From the NCBI GenBank assembly GCA_025698895.1, contig JAILWO010000002.1, positions 186,001 to 250,000 on the forward strand: DNA of 64,000 nucleotides. The letters run 5' to 3'. This DNA comes from Rhizobiaceae bacterium. GTDB lineage: Bacteria; Pseudomonadota; Alphaproteobacteria; Rhizobiales; Rhizobiaceae. Every line of letters begins with the position of its first letter. The stretch's first letter is position 1. Positions 8,200 to 17,600 of the stretch are shown in pieces. A program made the position numbers and the translations under genes. Under the pieces are notes generated by a model. The model was not told the origin of the DNA. It saw only the letters and a program-made list of their open reading frames with translations, and made no database searches.

Positions 8200-10314
8200 A
8201 TGCCCATGAGCGAAGCCCACTCCGACCGCGAAGCCGAACTCGCCGCAGCGATCCACGATCCGACGCATGGCAGTTTTCCGCTGACGCGCGAGGGGCGGGT
8301 CCTGTTCTGGATCGCGGTGGCCTTCTCGCTCTACCAGATCGGTTCGGCCGCCCATGTCATCAACCTGCCGAGCCAGGTGGTGCGCGGCTTCCATGTCGGC
8401 TTTCTGACGCTGCTGGCCTTCCCGCTGGTCGCAGCGATGAGCGGCCGATCGCTGCCGGTGAAAAGCATCGCCTGGGCGCTCGGCGCGGCAGGCTTCGCGG
8501 TGGCGCTCTACCAGTGGTGGGAATACCAGCCGCTGATCCTGCGCGCCGGCTTTCCGCTGACCCGCGACCTGATCGTCGGCGCGGTCGCGCTGTTTACCGT
8601 CTTTGCCGCCGCCTGGGTCATCATGGGGCCGGCGCTGCCGATCATCTCCAGCCTCTTCCTGGCCTACTGCCTGTTCGGCGAATATCTGCCTCGCCCCCTC
8701 AACCATCGCGGCTACGGCGTCGATCAGGTGATCGACCACATGGCCTTCGGCACGGAGGGCATCTACGGCATCCCGACATACGTATCGGCGACCTACATCT
8801 TCCTGTTCATCCTGTTCGGCTCCTTTCTGGAGCGGGCCGGCATGATCAAGCTCTTCACCGACGTGTCGCTGGGGGTGGTCGGCCATGCGCGCGGCGGCGC
8901 GGCCAAGGTGTCGGTCATCTCCTCGGGCCTGATGGGCACCATCTCGGGCTCGGGCGTGGCCAATGTCGTCACGACGGGCCAGTTCACGATCCCGCTGATG
9001 AAGCGCTTCGGCTACCGGGCCGCTTTTGCGGGCGGCGTGGAGTCGACCTCGTCGATGGGCGGCCAGATCATGCCGCCGGTCATGGGCGCGGTGGCCTTCA
9101 TCATGGCCGAGACGCTGGGCATCGAATATTACGAGGTCGTGCTGGCGGCGATCGTGCCGGCCGCGCTCTATTTCGCCTCGGCGTTCTGGATCGTGCATCT
9201 GGAGGCCGGCAAGCGCGGGTTGATGGGCCTGCCGCGCGCCGAACTGCCATCGGCGGTCGCGGCGCTGCGGGAGAGCTGGTACCTGATCCTGCCGCTGGCG
9301 GCGCTCGTCTATCTGCTTTTCTCCGGCTACACGCCGCTGTTCGCCGGTACGATCGGCCTGTCGCTGACGGTGCTGCTCATTCTGGGCGGCACGGTCGCGC
9401 TCGGCTTTTCCTCGACCGTCCTGCGCTATGTGTTCTGGATCGTGCTCGGCATCGCCTGCGCCAGCTTCTTCCGCTACGGCGTCACCGCCATCCTGGTCAT
9501 CGCGCTGGGGCTGATCGCGGCCAACATTTTCGTCGCCGGCGGACGCCAAACGCTGGCGCAGTGCCGCGACTCGCTGGCCGAAGGCGCCAAGACGGCGCTG
9601 CCTGTCGGCGTGGCCTGCGCCGTGGTCGGCGTCATCATCGGCACGATGACGCTCACCGGGATCGCCAACACATTCGGCTCCTACATTGTCTCGGTCGGGG
9701 AGAACTCGCTGTTCCTGTCGCTGGTGCTGACCATGATCACCTGCCTGGTGCTCGGCATGGGCATTCCGACGATCCCCAACTACATCATCACCTCCACGAT
9801 CGCCGGTCCGGCCCTGCTGGAACTGGGCGTGCCGCTGCTCGTCAGCCACATGTTCGTCTTCTATTTCGGTATCCTGGCCGACCTGACGCCGCCGGTGGCG
9901 CTGGCCTGTTTCGCCGCCGCCCCGATCGCGCGCGAGCACGGGCTGAAGATCTCTTTCGAGGCGCTCAAGGTGGCGGCCGCCGGTTTCGTCATACCATTCA
10001 TGGCGGTCTATACGCCCGCCCTGATGCTGCAGGACGGAGGGCCGATGGCCGAGGCGATCGGCTATGGGCCGGCAGTCGCCTACATCCTCGTCAAGACGTC
10101 GCTGTCGATCGGCCTTTGGGGCGCCGCCGTGATCGGCTACCTGCGCGGCCGCCTCAACGTGCCGGAGCGGTTCGTCGCCATGGCCGCCGCCTTCACGCTG
10201 GTCGCGGCCCTGCCGATCACCGACGAGATCGGCTTCGCGCTGGCCGCCGCCTTCATCGGCTGGCACTGGTGGCGCACGCGCGAGCGGCCGGCCGAGGCGA
10301 CCGCCGGAGAGTAG
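8200..10314 (+). CDS. TRAP transporter fused permease (TAXI type)
   Basis: Inner-membrane permease in which the small (DctQ-like) and large (DctM-like) TRAP subunits are one chain of 704 residues. It is hydrophobic throughout, with many predicted membrane spans. Conserved TAXI-permease blocks include GLMGTISGSGVANVVTTGQF (about residues 245-264) and ESTSSMGGQIMPPVMGAVAF (about 282-301). It imports the ligand of the preceding binding protein using an ion gradient. ATG 8206 is an equally possible start. The gap upstream is filled by the palindromic repeat, which may separate expression of binding protein and permease. Confidence 0.93.
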   Translation: MPMSEAHSDREAELAAAIHDPTHGSFPLTREGRVLFWIAVAFSLYQIGSAAHVINLPSQVVRGFHVGFLTLLAFPLVAAMSGRSLPVKSIAWALGAAGFAVALYQWWEYQPLILRAGFPLTRDLIVGAVALFTVFAAAWVIMGPALPIISSLFLAYCLFGEYLPRPLNHRGYGVDQVIDHMAFGTEGIYGIPTYVSATYIFLFILFGSFLERAGMIKLFTDVSLGVVGHARGGAAKVSVISSGLMGTISGSGVANVVTTGQFTIPLMKRFGYRAAFAGGVESTSSMGGQIMPPVMGAVAFIMAETLGIEYYEVVLAAIVPAALYFASAFWIVHLEAGKRGLMGLPRAELPSAVAALRESWYLILPLAALVYLLFSGYTPLFAGTIGLSLTVLLILGGTVALGFSSTVLRYVFWIVLGIACASFFRYGVTAILVIALGLIAANIFVAGGRQTLAQCRDSLAEGAKTALPVGVACAVVGVIIGTMTLTGIANTFGSYIVSVGENSLFLSLVLTMITCLVLGMGIPTIPNYIITSTIAGPALLELGVPLLVSHMFVFYFGILADLTPPVALACFAAAPIAREHGLKISFEALKVAAAGFVIPFMAVYTPALMLQDGGPMAEAIGYGPAVAYILVKTSLSIGLWGAAVIGYLRGRLNVPERFVAMAAAFTLVAALPITDEIGFALAAAFIGWHWWRTRERPAEATAGE

Positions 10315-10318
10315 CAGG

Positions 10319-10681
10319 GTGCCGGTCTGCCTCTATCTCGGCGGCAAGGCCATGGTGCTCGCGGCCACGACCTTCACGCTCGCATGGACCCATTCGGTGG
10401 AGAAGACGCGCTGGGTCGAGGAGTGGCACCTGACGCCCGCGGGGCTGGAACTGATCGCCGCGCGTGTGGAGGGCACCGGCGCGGGCATGGAGATACCGGA
10501 CGGCGCGGTGCTGGAGGACGGGGTCTGGACCTACCGGCCCGATCTGCCGCCGCAACCGGCACTGCTTCTGGCGCAATCGGGCGCGACTGGCGAAGGCTGG
10601 ACGATCTGCTCGGATGGGGCGTGCCGGATTGTGGGGGCCGCGCAGGCCGATCCCGCCGAGATCAAAGCCTGCGAGGAATGA
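10319..10681 (+). CDS. DUF1850 domain protein, TAXI-TRAP associated
   Basis: 120 residues starting at GTG 10319, 4 bp after the permease stop. It has an N-terminal hydrophobic stretch and the phrase FTLAWTHSVEKTRWVEEWHL, typical of DUF1850 proteins, which accompany TAXI-TRAP permeases. Its biochemical role is unknown; linkage suggests an accessory function in this transporter. Confidence 0.8.
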   Translation: MPVCLYLGGKAMVLAATTFTLAWTHSVEKTRWVEEWHLTPAGLELIAARVEGTGAGMEIPDGAVLEDGVWTYRPDLPPQPALLLAQSGATGEGWTICSDGACRIVGAAQADPAEIKACEE

Positions 10682-10720
10682 CGCCGCCGCGTGCCGAAGG
10701 CAGTGACGGTCGGTCGTCAG

Positions 10721-10894
10721 CTACTGGAAGCTGACCTGGGCCTTGATCGTGGTGCGCGTCTCGATCGCGGCATGCACGCGCCGCGCGCAGGCCGGTCCCG
10801 GTCCGCGCATATAGTGGCGTTCCGGCCGGTAGCTCGGTGCGACGAATTCACGAATGGCGATCGCGTAGCTCACGAATGTGTTGAGGAACGACAT
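10721..10894 (-). CDS. Possible small hypothetical protein
   Basis: A 57-residue frame starting MSFLNTFVSYAIAIREFVAP, opposite in direction to its neighbours. No family is recognised. An AGGG-like site lies about 10 nt before the ATG, which is weak evidence. The hydrophobic N-terminus and charged tail (many Arg residues, AAIETRTTIKAQ) are compatible with a real small protein, but a chance frame is possible. Confidence 0.35.
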   Translation of the reverse strand: MSFLNTFVSYAIAIREFVAPSYRPERHYMRGPGPACARRVHAAIETRTTIKAQVSFQ

Positions 10895-11283
10895 GTCCCC
10901 GTTTCCCTGTCCTGTCCCGCCGACGGCCGTCCCTGGCCGCCGCACCCGGCGTCCCTTCCGAATGTGGAAGAGACCGTAACACCCGATCCTGAATCTCGGG
11001 TGAATCGACTGTTAATTCCGTCACCAGGACGGTCGGAATGATGGCGATCCGACAGCTATTTTCAGTTGGCGCGTGTTTTGCCGGTTGGCTGTTGCCGGGC
11101 TGCAACACCCTGTGGCGCGCAAAGTCTTCCACGGCGATGGAACCGGCGACCGGCGCGCCCGTTTCGGGACAGGCCGGGCCGACCCGGCCGACAGCGGTCG
11201 CGGCCCGGCCAGGTCCGGGTACGCGGCGAGGGACGCTGCCTTACCGACAAGACCAACAAGCACACACAGGAAAGGCGAGACTC
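10895..11283. other. Intergenic region before the DUF892 gene
   Basis: 389 bp without a convincing gene. An in-frame extension of the downstream gene reaches back to 11038, but its sequence looks non-coding. A ribosome site AGGAAAGG lies at about 11269-11276. No clear promoter, hairpin or repeat was identified. Confidence 0.5.
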
Positions 11284-11787
11284 ATGGGTCTGTTTACCAA
11301 AGACATCGAGACCATGGACGACCTGTTCGTCCACACGCTTCGCGACATCTATTACGCCGAGCAGCAGATTCAGAAGAACCTGCCGAAGATGATCGACAAG
11401 GCGGCCGATCCGAAACTGAAGGCCGGTTTCGAGAAGCACCTGGAAGAGACGAAGGGTCACATCGAACGCGTCGAGCAGGTATTCGACATGCATGGCGTCA
11501 AGGCCAAGGCGGTCGACTGTCCCGCCATCGACGGCATCCTCAAGGAAGCGGACGAAGTGGCAGGCGAGGTCGACGACAAGGAGGTGCTGGACGCCGCCCT
11601 GATCGCGGCCGCACAGGCGGTGGAGCACTACGAGATAACCCGCTATGGCACGTTGATAGCCTGGGCCAAGCAGCTTGGCCGCAACGACTGTGCGTCCGTG
11701 CTGGAGAAGAACCTCAAGGAAGAGGAAGCCACCGACAAGAAGCTCACCGAGCTTGCGCTTGGCGGCGTCAACCGCAAGGCGGCCTGA
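11284..11787 (+). CDS. DUF892 (YciF-like) ferritin-fold protein
   Basis: 167 residues starting MGLFTKDIETMDDLFVHTLR. The N-terminal block with LRDIYYAEQQI is the DUF892/YciE-YciF signature, a ferritin-like four-helix bundle. Candidate metal ligands are in DIYYAEQQ, HLEETKGHIERVE and QAVEHYEI (E and H residues spaced as in di-iron bundles). YciF homologs are stress-induced and may be ferroxidases, although the exact role is unsettled. The start is supported by AGGAAAGGCGAGACTC just upstream. It appears to be a single-gene unit. Confidence 0.88.
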   Translation: MGLFTKDIETMDDLFVHTLRDIYYAEQQIQKNLPKMIDKAADPKLKAGFEKHLEETKGHIERVEQVFDMHGVKAKAVDCPAIDGILKEADEVAGEVDDKEVLDAALIAAAQAVEHYEITRYGTLIAWAKQLGRNDCASVLEKNLKEEEATDKKLTELALGGVNRKAA

Positions 11788-11874
11788 CCGGGGGCGGGCA
11801 GGGCGCCGCGCCTGTCGTCGGCGCCCGGTCCGCCTGCTCTTGCCTTCGACCCGCCGCCGCGATTTGATGGCGAC

Positions 11875-12363
11875 ATGGCAAAGGAAGTCGAACGCAAGTT
11901 CCTGGTGAAGGACGAGGGCTGGCGCGCGACGGCGCGCGACGCCGTTTCCATTCGTCAGTTCTATCTCGCCGACGCGCGCGGCGACCGCTCCTTCCGCGTC
12001 AGGCTGAAGGGGGGCTCGTCGGCCACGCTGACGCTGAAATTCGGCGGGCATGTGCTGGTGCGCGACGAGTTCGATTATCCGATCCCGCTGGAAGACGCGC
12101 AGGCGCTGGAAGCCTTCGCGGCCGGCCGCATCATCAAGAAGACCCGGCATCTGGTCGACCATGAGGGGGTCGTCTTCGAGGTCGATGTCTTTTCGGGCGC
12201 GCTCGAGGGGCTGGTGGTGGCCGAACTCGAAACGACCCGGCTCGTGCCCGACGAGGCCCTGCCGGCCTGGATTGGCCGCGAGATCACCGGCGAGGCCGCC
12301 TACTACAATGCCTCGCTGGCCTTCGCGGCCGCGCCCGCCGCCACGGGAACGGCCGCGTCATGA
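11875..12363 (+). CDS. CYTH domain protein (triphosphate tunnel metalloenzyme)
   Basis: 162 residues beginning MAKEVERKFLV, which has the ExExK motif that opens the CYTH tunnel fold. Further tunnel residues appear in SFRVRLKGG, TLTLKFGG and FEVDVFSG. Family members are inorganic triphosphatases (YgiF-like) or class IV adenylate cyclases; single-domain bacterial forms are most often triphosphatases. Its last bases overlap the start of a CHAD-domain gene (ATGA at 12360), so the common CYTH-CHAD pairing occurs here as two coupled genes. Confidence 0.88.
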   Translation: MAKEVERKFLVKDEGWRATARDAVSIRQFYLADARGDRSFRVRLKGGSSATLTLKFGGHVLVRDEFDYPIPLEDAQALEAFAAGRIIKKTRHLVDHEGVVFEVDVFSGALEGLVVAELETTRLVPDEALPAWIGREITGEAAYYNASLAFAAAPAATGTAAS

Positions 12364-13316
12364 GCGCACGGCTGCATCCCGGCCACGGGCTGCCGGCCGA
12401 ATTCCGCCGCGTCGCGCGTTCGGAAGTCGGTCGCGCCGTCGATCTCCTGACCGACCCTTCCCTGCCGCGCGGCAAGGTGCTGCACGAGACGCGCAAGCGG
12501 CTGAAGAAGGTGCGTGCTGCGCTGGCCCTGGTGCGTTCGGCCGACGAAGATTTCTACAAACGCGAGAATGCCCGCTACCGCGACATGGCCCGCGCGATCG
12601 CCGGCGCGCGGGAGGCTTCCGCGCTGATCGAGACGCTGGACCGCTTCGAGCGCGATTTTCCCGACCCGACCTCCGGCGACGCCCTCGGCCCGTTGCGCCG
12701 CATCCTGACCGCGCGCCGCGACGCCGCGCTCGCCGAGGACACCGCGCTCGACGAGGCGATCGCGAACGCCGTGCGTGACTGCGGCGAGGGGCTCGACCGG
12801 CTCGACGCGTTCCGCCCCGGCGGGTCGGTCGAACACGACGCCGCCATTCCCGCCGAAGGTGCTGCCGCCACCGTCAAGAAAGCGCGCAAGGCGATCGCCA
12901 GTGCGGCGCAGGGTGGCCATGCGGAGGATTTCCATGACCTCAGAAAGGCGGTGAAGCGCCACTGGACCCAGCTCGAACATATCGGCGATCTGTGGCCGGG
13001 CGCGGTGGCACCGCGTCGCCGCGCGCTCAAGGATCTCGGCGAACTGCTGGGAGAGCTGAACGACATCGCCGTCATGCGCGAGAGGCTGCGCGCCATGGTG
13101 GCGACCGACGAGACCGGCGCCGCGATCGCGCTCATGCGCAAGCTGATGGCCCGGAAGGAAAAATCGCTGAGGAGGCGCAGCCTCGACCGGGCGACCCGCC
13201 TGTTCGCCATGCGGCCCAAGGCCGTGCGCAAGGCGATCGACGCCGCATGGCGCGCCGCCGCCGATCGTCCGGCGCCGGCGCGCGATGCGAGGCGGGCGCT
13301 GGCGCTGGCCGGGTAA
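12360..13316 (+). CDS. CHAD domain protein
   Basis: 318 residues rich in His, Arg and Lys, an alpha-helical CHAD domain thought to bind polyphosphate through conserved histidines and basic residues. Visible features are VLHETRKRLKKVRAALALVR (about residues 40-59) and a second FHDLRKAVKRHWTQLEHIGD (about 190-209), the two internally related helical repeats of the domain. It is translationally coupled to the CYTH gene, suggesting a joint polyphosphate or triphosphate function. The basic C-terminus is typical. Confidence 0.88.
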   Translation: MSARLHPGHGLPAEFRRVARSEVGRAVDLLTDPSLPRGKVLHETRKRLKKVRAALALVRSADEDFYKRENARYRDMARAIAGAREASALIETLDRFERDFPDPTSGDALGPLRRILTARRDAALAEDTALDEAIANAVRDCGEGLDRLDAFRPGGSVEHDAAIPAEGAAATVKKARKAIASAAQGGHAEDFHDLRKAVKRHWTQLEHIGDLWPGAVAPRRRALKDLGELLGELNDIAVMRERLRAMVATDETGAAIALMRKLMARKEKSLRRRSLDRATRLFAMRPKAVRKAIDAAWRAAADRPAPARDARRALALAG

Positions 13317-13335
13317 GCGCGCGGCGCGTTCGGGC

Positions 13336-14181
13336 ATGACACAGACGAAGGACACGCTGCTCGACCGCATCGGCCGCTTCCTTGCCGCCAGGCTGGCAGC
13401 CGAATCCTCCGGCTACGAGCCCTATACGCCCTCTGACCCCGAGACGCTGAGGCGCACGCTGCGTCCCGGCGACATCCTGCTGATCGAGGGCAACCAGCGC
13501 ATTTCGGCCGTCATCAAATATCTCACCCAGTCCACCTGGTCGCATTCGGCATTCTATATCGGCGACGCGCTGCCGGAACCCGCAGACGGGTCGGAGCGCC
13601 CGCGTCTGGTCGAGGTCAATCTGGGCGAAGGCTGCGTGGCCGTGCCGCTGTCGAAATACGCCACCTACAACACCCGCATCTGCCGCGCCTCGGGCCTGAT
13701 GCCCGAGGATAGCCAGGCCGTGGTCGATTTCATGGTCGAGCGCATCGGGCTGAAATACGACATGAAGAACATCTTCGACCTGCTTCGCTATTTCTTTCCC
13801 ACGCCGCCCGTGCCGGTGCGCTGGCGCCGGCGCATGATCGCGCTGGGCTCGGGCGATCCGACCCGCGCCATCTGCTCGTCGATGATCGCCGAGGCTTATG
13901 GCACGATCGGCTATCCGATCCTGCCTGAGATCACGCGCGCGCCGGGTCGCTCCTCGGCCCAGTCCGATTTCTCGCGCCGCGAGATCATGCACATCCGCCA
14001 CCATTCGCTCTACGCGCCGCGCGATTTCGACCTGTCGCCCTATTTCGAGATCGTCAAGCCGACGCTGGTCTATGGCTTCGATTACCGGCGGCTGGTCTGG
14101 AGCGGAGAGCCGCAGCCAGTTGCCGCCGGGGAAGAACCGCCGTCTTCCACGCCAGTCGAGAACGATCAGGATCGCGAGTAG
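13336..14181 (+). CDS. YiiX/YaeF-like permuted NlpC/P60-type cysteine hydrolase
   Basis: 281 residues. The N-terminal block LRPGDILLIEG (about residues 45-55) and STWSHSAFYIG supply the conserved His, and AICSSMIAEAYG (about 178-189) supplies the Cys. The His-before-Cys order identifies the circularly permuted papain-like fold of YiiX/YaeF proteins, which cleave amide or ester bonds in lipids or peptides. Rhizobial homologs are often named 'lipo-like protein'. The start at ATG 13336 follows the CHAD gene by 19 bp. No signal peptide is evident. The substrate is unknown. Confidence 0.75.
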   Translation: MTQTKDTLLDRIGRFLAARLAAESSGYEPYTPSDPETLRRTLRPGDILLIEGNQRISAVIKYLTQSTWSHSAFYIGDALPEPADGSERPRLVEVNLGEGCVAVPLSKYATYNTRICRASGLMPEDSQAVVDFMVERIGLKYDMKNIFDLLRYFFPTPPVPVRWRRRMIALGSGDPTRAICSSMIAEAYGTIGYPILPEITRAPGRSSAQSDFSRREIMHIRHHSLYAPRDFDLSPYFEIVKPTLVYGFDYRRLVWSGEPQPVAAGEEPPSSTPVENDQDRE

Positions 14182-14660
14182 CGCCTTATGAGGTGTCGTT
14201 GGGCCCGGCGGTGAGACTGCCAGGAGTGAGGGGAAAGCGACCGGCCGTGGCCGGCATCGCCCCCCTCCGTCTCGGGCTTCGCCTGCGCCTATGGATGAGC
14301 CGCCTGTCTCGCCGTCCTCTGTATCCCCGCAAGGGAGGGTCATCGCATATGGGGTTCAACCCGGTTGAACAGGTGAGGTCCCACTTCCACTGTGCCGATT
14401 ATGGCCGTTCAAGCCTAACCTGTCGTCTTTGTGGCGGCGGACTGGCGACAACGGGACGAAACGGCGTTGCATTTGCGCAACACAAGCGTATCCATCGCCG
14501 TTCCTCTGCGGCAAGCCGTTGATTTGCTTTAGCGAACAACTTGGAAAGAACTGAAGTTTCGCTTGTTCAGAAATTTTCCATTCGATAGGTTCGAGTTGAG
14601 GAAGACTCGAATTCAGGGGGCTCGTGGCGGTTCGGGATGAGACCGCGCGAGTGTTGATGC
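14182..14660. other. Leader region of the large autotransporter
   Basis: 479 bp with no supported gene. GC content falls in the last 150 bp (14510-14600), as expected for a promoter region, but no sigma-70 hexamers with proper spacing were found. A short hairpin lies at 14590-14611. Confidence 0.5.
14590..14611 (+). promoter_or_regulatory. Hairpin in the autotransporter 5' leader
   Basis: Perfect 7-bp inverted repeat TTCGAGT / ACTCGAA with an 8-nt loop (TGAGGAAG), 49 bp before the start codon. It could be an operator or an mRNA leader stem. No U-tract follows, so it is not a terminator. Confidence 0.35.
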
Positions 14661-17600
14661 ATGACGAAGTTCGTTGCGAATGCGTCGGGGGACGTGACGG
14701 AGACGGCGCGGGCCGCCGCTGAAAAGCGCGATGCCCGCGCCGCCCGTCGAAAGGCTTCTCCCTTGATGACCTCGACCGCGCTGGTCGGCGTCGGCATCGC
14801 GGTGGCGATCGGCGCGGTGCCGCTGATGACGGGCGAGGCGCGGGCGCAGGTCATCTGGGAGGGTGATGACAGCAACAACTTCAATCTGGGAACGAACTGG
14901 GTCGGTGATGCGACCCCCGCCGGCGATACGGCTGTTTTTGACAACAGCAGTACCAATCAGACGCCCAATGTCGAGGACGACATAAGTGTGACGGGCGTCG
15001 AGTTCGCGGCGGGTGCGCCGTCCTACACTCTTTCCATCGACGGAGGGGCGGACAATGTGGGCCGCCTGGGCGTCGGCGCCGGTGGCATCGTCAATAACTC
15101 CGCGAATTTGCAGACAATCAATCTGAACGGGGGCAATCCAAGCCTTGTTGGGCTGCAGATACATGCTGGCTCATTCATCGGTCAGATAGTGGTCAACAAC
15201 AATTCCGCCCAGTTGCAGTTCGACGGTGCCTCCAACTCCTCAAGCGCGACTGTTGTGAACAACAGCATTATGACCCTCGTGAACGGTCTGGTTGAGGTTG
15301 GCTCCGTCAGTGGGACGGGCGGCGTCCGTTTTGCTAATAATGCAGGGCAGACGCTTCAGCTTGGCGCGCTCAATCAAAATGACCTGCTCTCAGGTTCGGT
15401 CCACGAATTGGGTGGAGGCGTTGGCGGCCTGTCAAAGGTAGGCACGGGGACGCTGACGCTGACCGGCGCCAACACCTATACCGGCGGCACGACGATCTCG
15501 GCGGGAACACTTCAGATCGGCAATGGCGGCACGACGGGCTCTGTCGCGGGCGACATTACCAACAATTCGGCTCTCATCTTCAATCGCTCGAACAGCCTCT
15601 CCTACGCCGGCCAGATCAGCGGTTCGGGGGCGCTGACCAAGCAGGGCGCCGGCACGCTCACGCTTTCCGGCACCAACACCTATACTGGCGGCACGACGGT
15701 CAATGCCGGGACACTCGTCGTCAGCAGCGCCGGCGCTCTCGGCACGGGTCCGATCGAAGTCGCCGACGGTACGCTGAGCATTGCGGCCGGGCTCACCTTC
15801 GGCTCCGGCATGACGATCACCACGACCGGTTCGGTGATCGACTATGGCAACAGCTCCGACAACGCGGCCGTCATCGATCTCGACAGCAATGATACCCAAC
15901 TCCAGGTGTCGACGGGAACGGCGACGCAGTCGGGCCAGATCACAGAGACGACCGGCCCGCACGGCTTCGAGAAGATCGGCGCTGGCGCGCTCACCCTTTC
16001 CGGCGCCAACACCTATACCGGCGGCACCACGATATCGGCGGGGACGCTCGTCGCGACCAACGACGCCGCGCTTGGCACGACGGCCGCCGGAACGACCGTG
16101 TCCAGCGGGGCCACGCTGGCGCTGCAGGGCGGCATAGCGACCGGGGAAGCGCTTACGCTTACCGGAAGCGGCGTCGCAACCGGCGGCGCGCTGCGCAATA
16201 TCTCCGGAAGCAACACTGTCAGCGGCGCGATCACGCTCACGGCGGCCACGCGCATCAACTCCGATGCCGGTCTGCTGACCCTCTCGGGCGGTATTGGCGG
16301 CGCGGGCCAGGGGCTGTTTGTCGGCGGCGCGGGCGATACCACGATCTCCGGCATTATCGCGACCGGAACGGGTGCCGTGACCAAGGACGGCGCCGGCACG
16401 CTGACGCTGACCGCCGCCAACACCAACACCGGCAGCACGAACGTCAATGGCGGCACGCTTGCCATCACCGGCGCGGGCTCTATCGCCTCCTCGACCGTGA
16501 ACATTGGCGCGGGTGAACTCGAGGTCGATGGCGGGGCCTTCCAGGCGGCCAATACGAATGTCGCGCTGAATACGGCCACGAGCGTTCTGGACGTCAACGG
16601 GACGGAGACCCTCGGCGCGAGCGGCAGCCTCAGTCTGAACAATGCGGGGTCGACGGTCGACATCGCGGCCGGCGTGACGCTGTCGGCCGGCACGATCACG
16701 ACGGTCGAGAGTTCGACCATCAATGTCGGCGCGGGGTCGACGTTGGCGGGGCTCCATAACGGCACGATCAACAATGGCGGCATCGTGAACGTCGCCGACG
16801 GCGGCGCGGTCACCGACGCCGGCGCGATCAACAATCTCGCCACCGGCGTCTTCAATTTCGACGGCGATGCCACCTTCGATTCCGACACGGACGATGATGG
16901 CACCGGCCCGATCACGAATGACGGAACCATCAATCTGAACGGTGCCGACGGCTCGGTGGTGGATGTCTCCGCCGCCTCGGGCGCGGGATCCAACAACGAC
17001 CTGATCAACCAGGGCGACGGTCAGATCAATGTCAACACGAGCGATCTTATCGGGATCGCGACGCTGACCAACTCCTCCGACGGCGGCGGCACGGCCGGCG
17101 TCGACATCAATGCTGGCGGGCTTTTGTCGGCCGGCGCGATTGTGAACAATTCGGGAGGCGTGATCGACAACGCCGGCACGCTGACCTCTGCGGCGCAGAT
17201 CGACAACAATTCCGGCGCGACGCTGACCACGACCGGCACCGTCAATGGCGGCGTCGTCAATGACGGCACGGTCAACGCTGCCGGCACCTTCAACGGCACG
17301 ATCCTCAACCAGGGGTCGGGCGACTTCACGGTCACGGGCAACCTGACCGGCAATGCCGGTTTCACCAATGCCGGCGGTTCGACGCTGGCGGTCGACGCCG
17401 GCGCGACCTATTCCGGCCTGATCTCGCTCACCCAGACCGGCGGCGCCATCAACGGCGGCGCTGGTGCCGTCATAACGACGGCGGGCGCCTTCAGCCAGTC
17501 GGGTGGCACGACGGGCGGCACGATCGACATCAATTCCGGCAGCTTCTCCCAGTCGGGCGGCGCGACGATCGCGGCGGGCACCTCCGTGAGTTCCGCAGGC

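Noticed and set aside
8050-10266. Long minus-strand open frame opposite the TRAP permease
   Set aside because: Antisense to a clear membrane protein; the polar, Arg/His/Gln-rich product is a shadow.
11038-11283. N-terminal extension of the DUF892 gene with a lipobox-like LLPGC
   Set aside because: A good ribosome site and the family's usual N-terminus place the start at 11284; the extension is Pro/Gly/Arg-rich and looks non-coding.
14241-14254. CCGGCC-GT-GGCCGG as a terminator after the YiiX-like gene
   Set aside because: The loop is two bases and there is no T-run.
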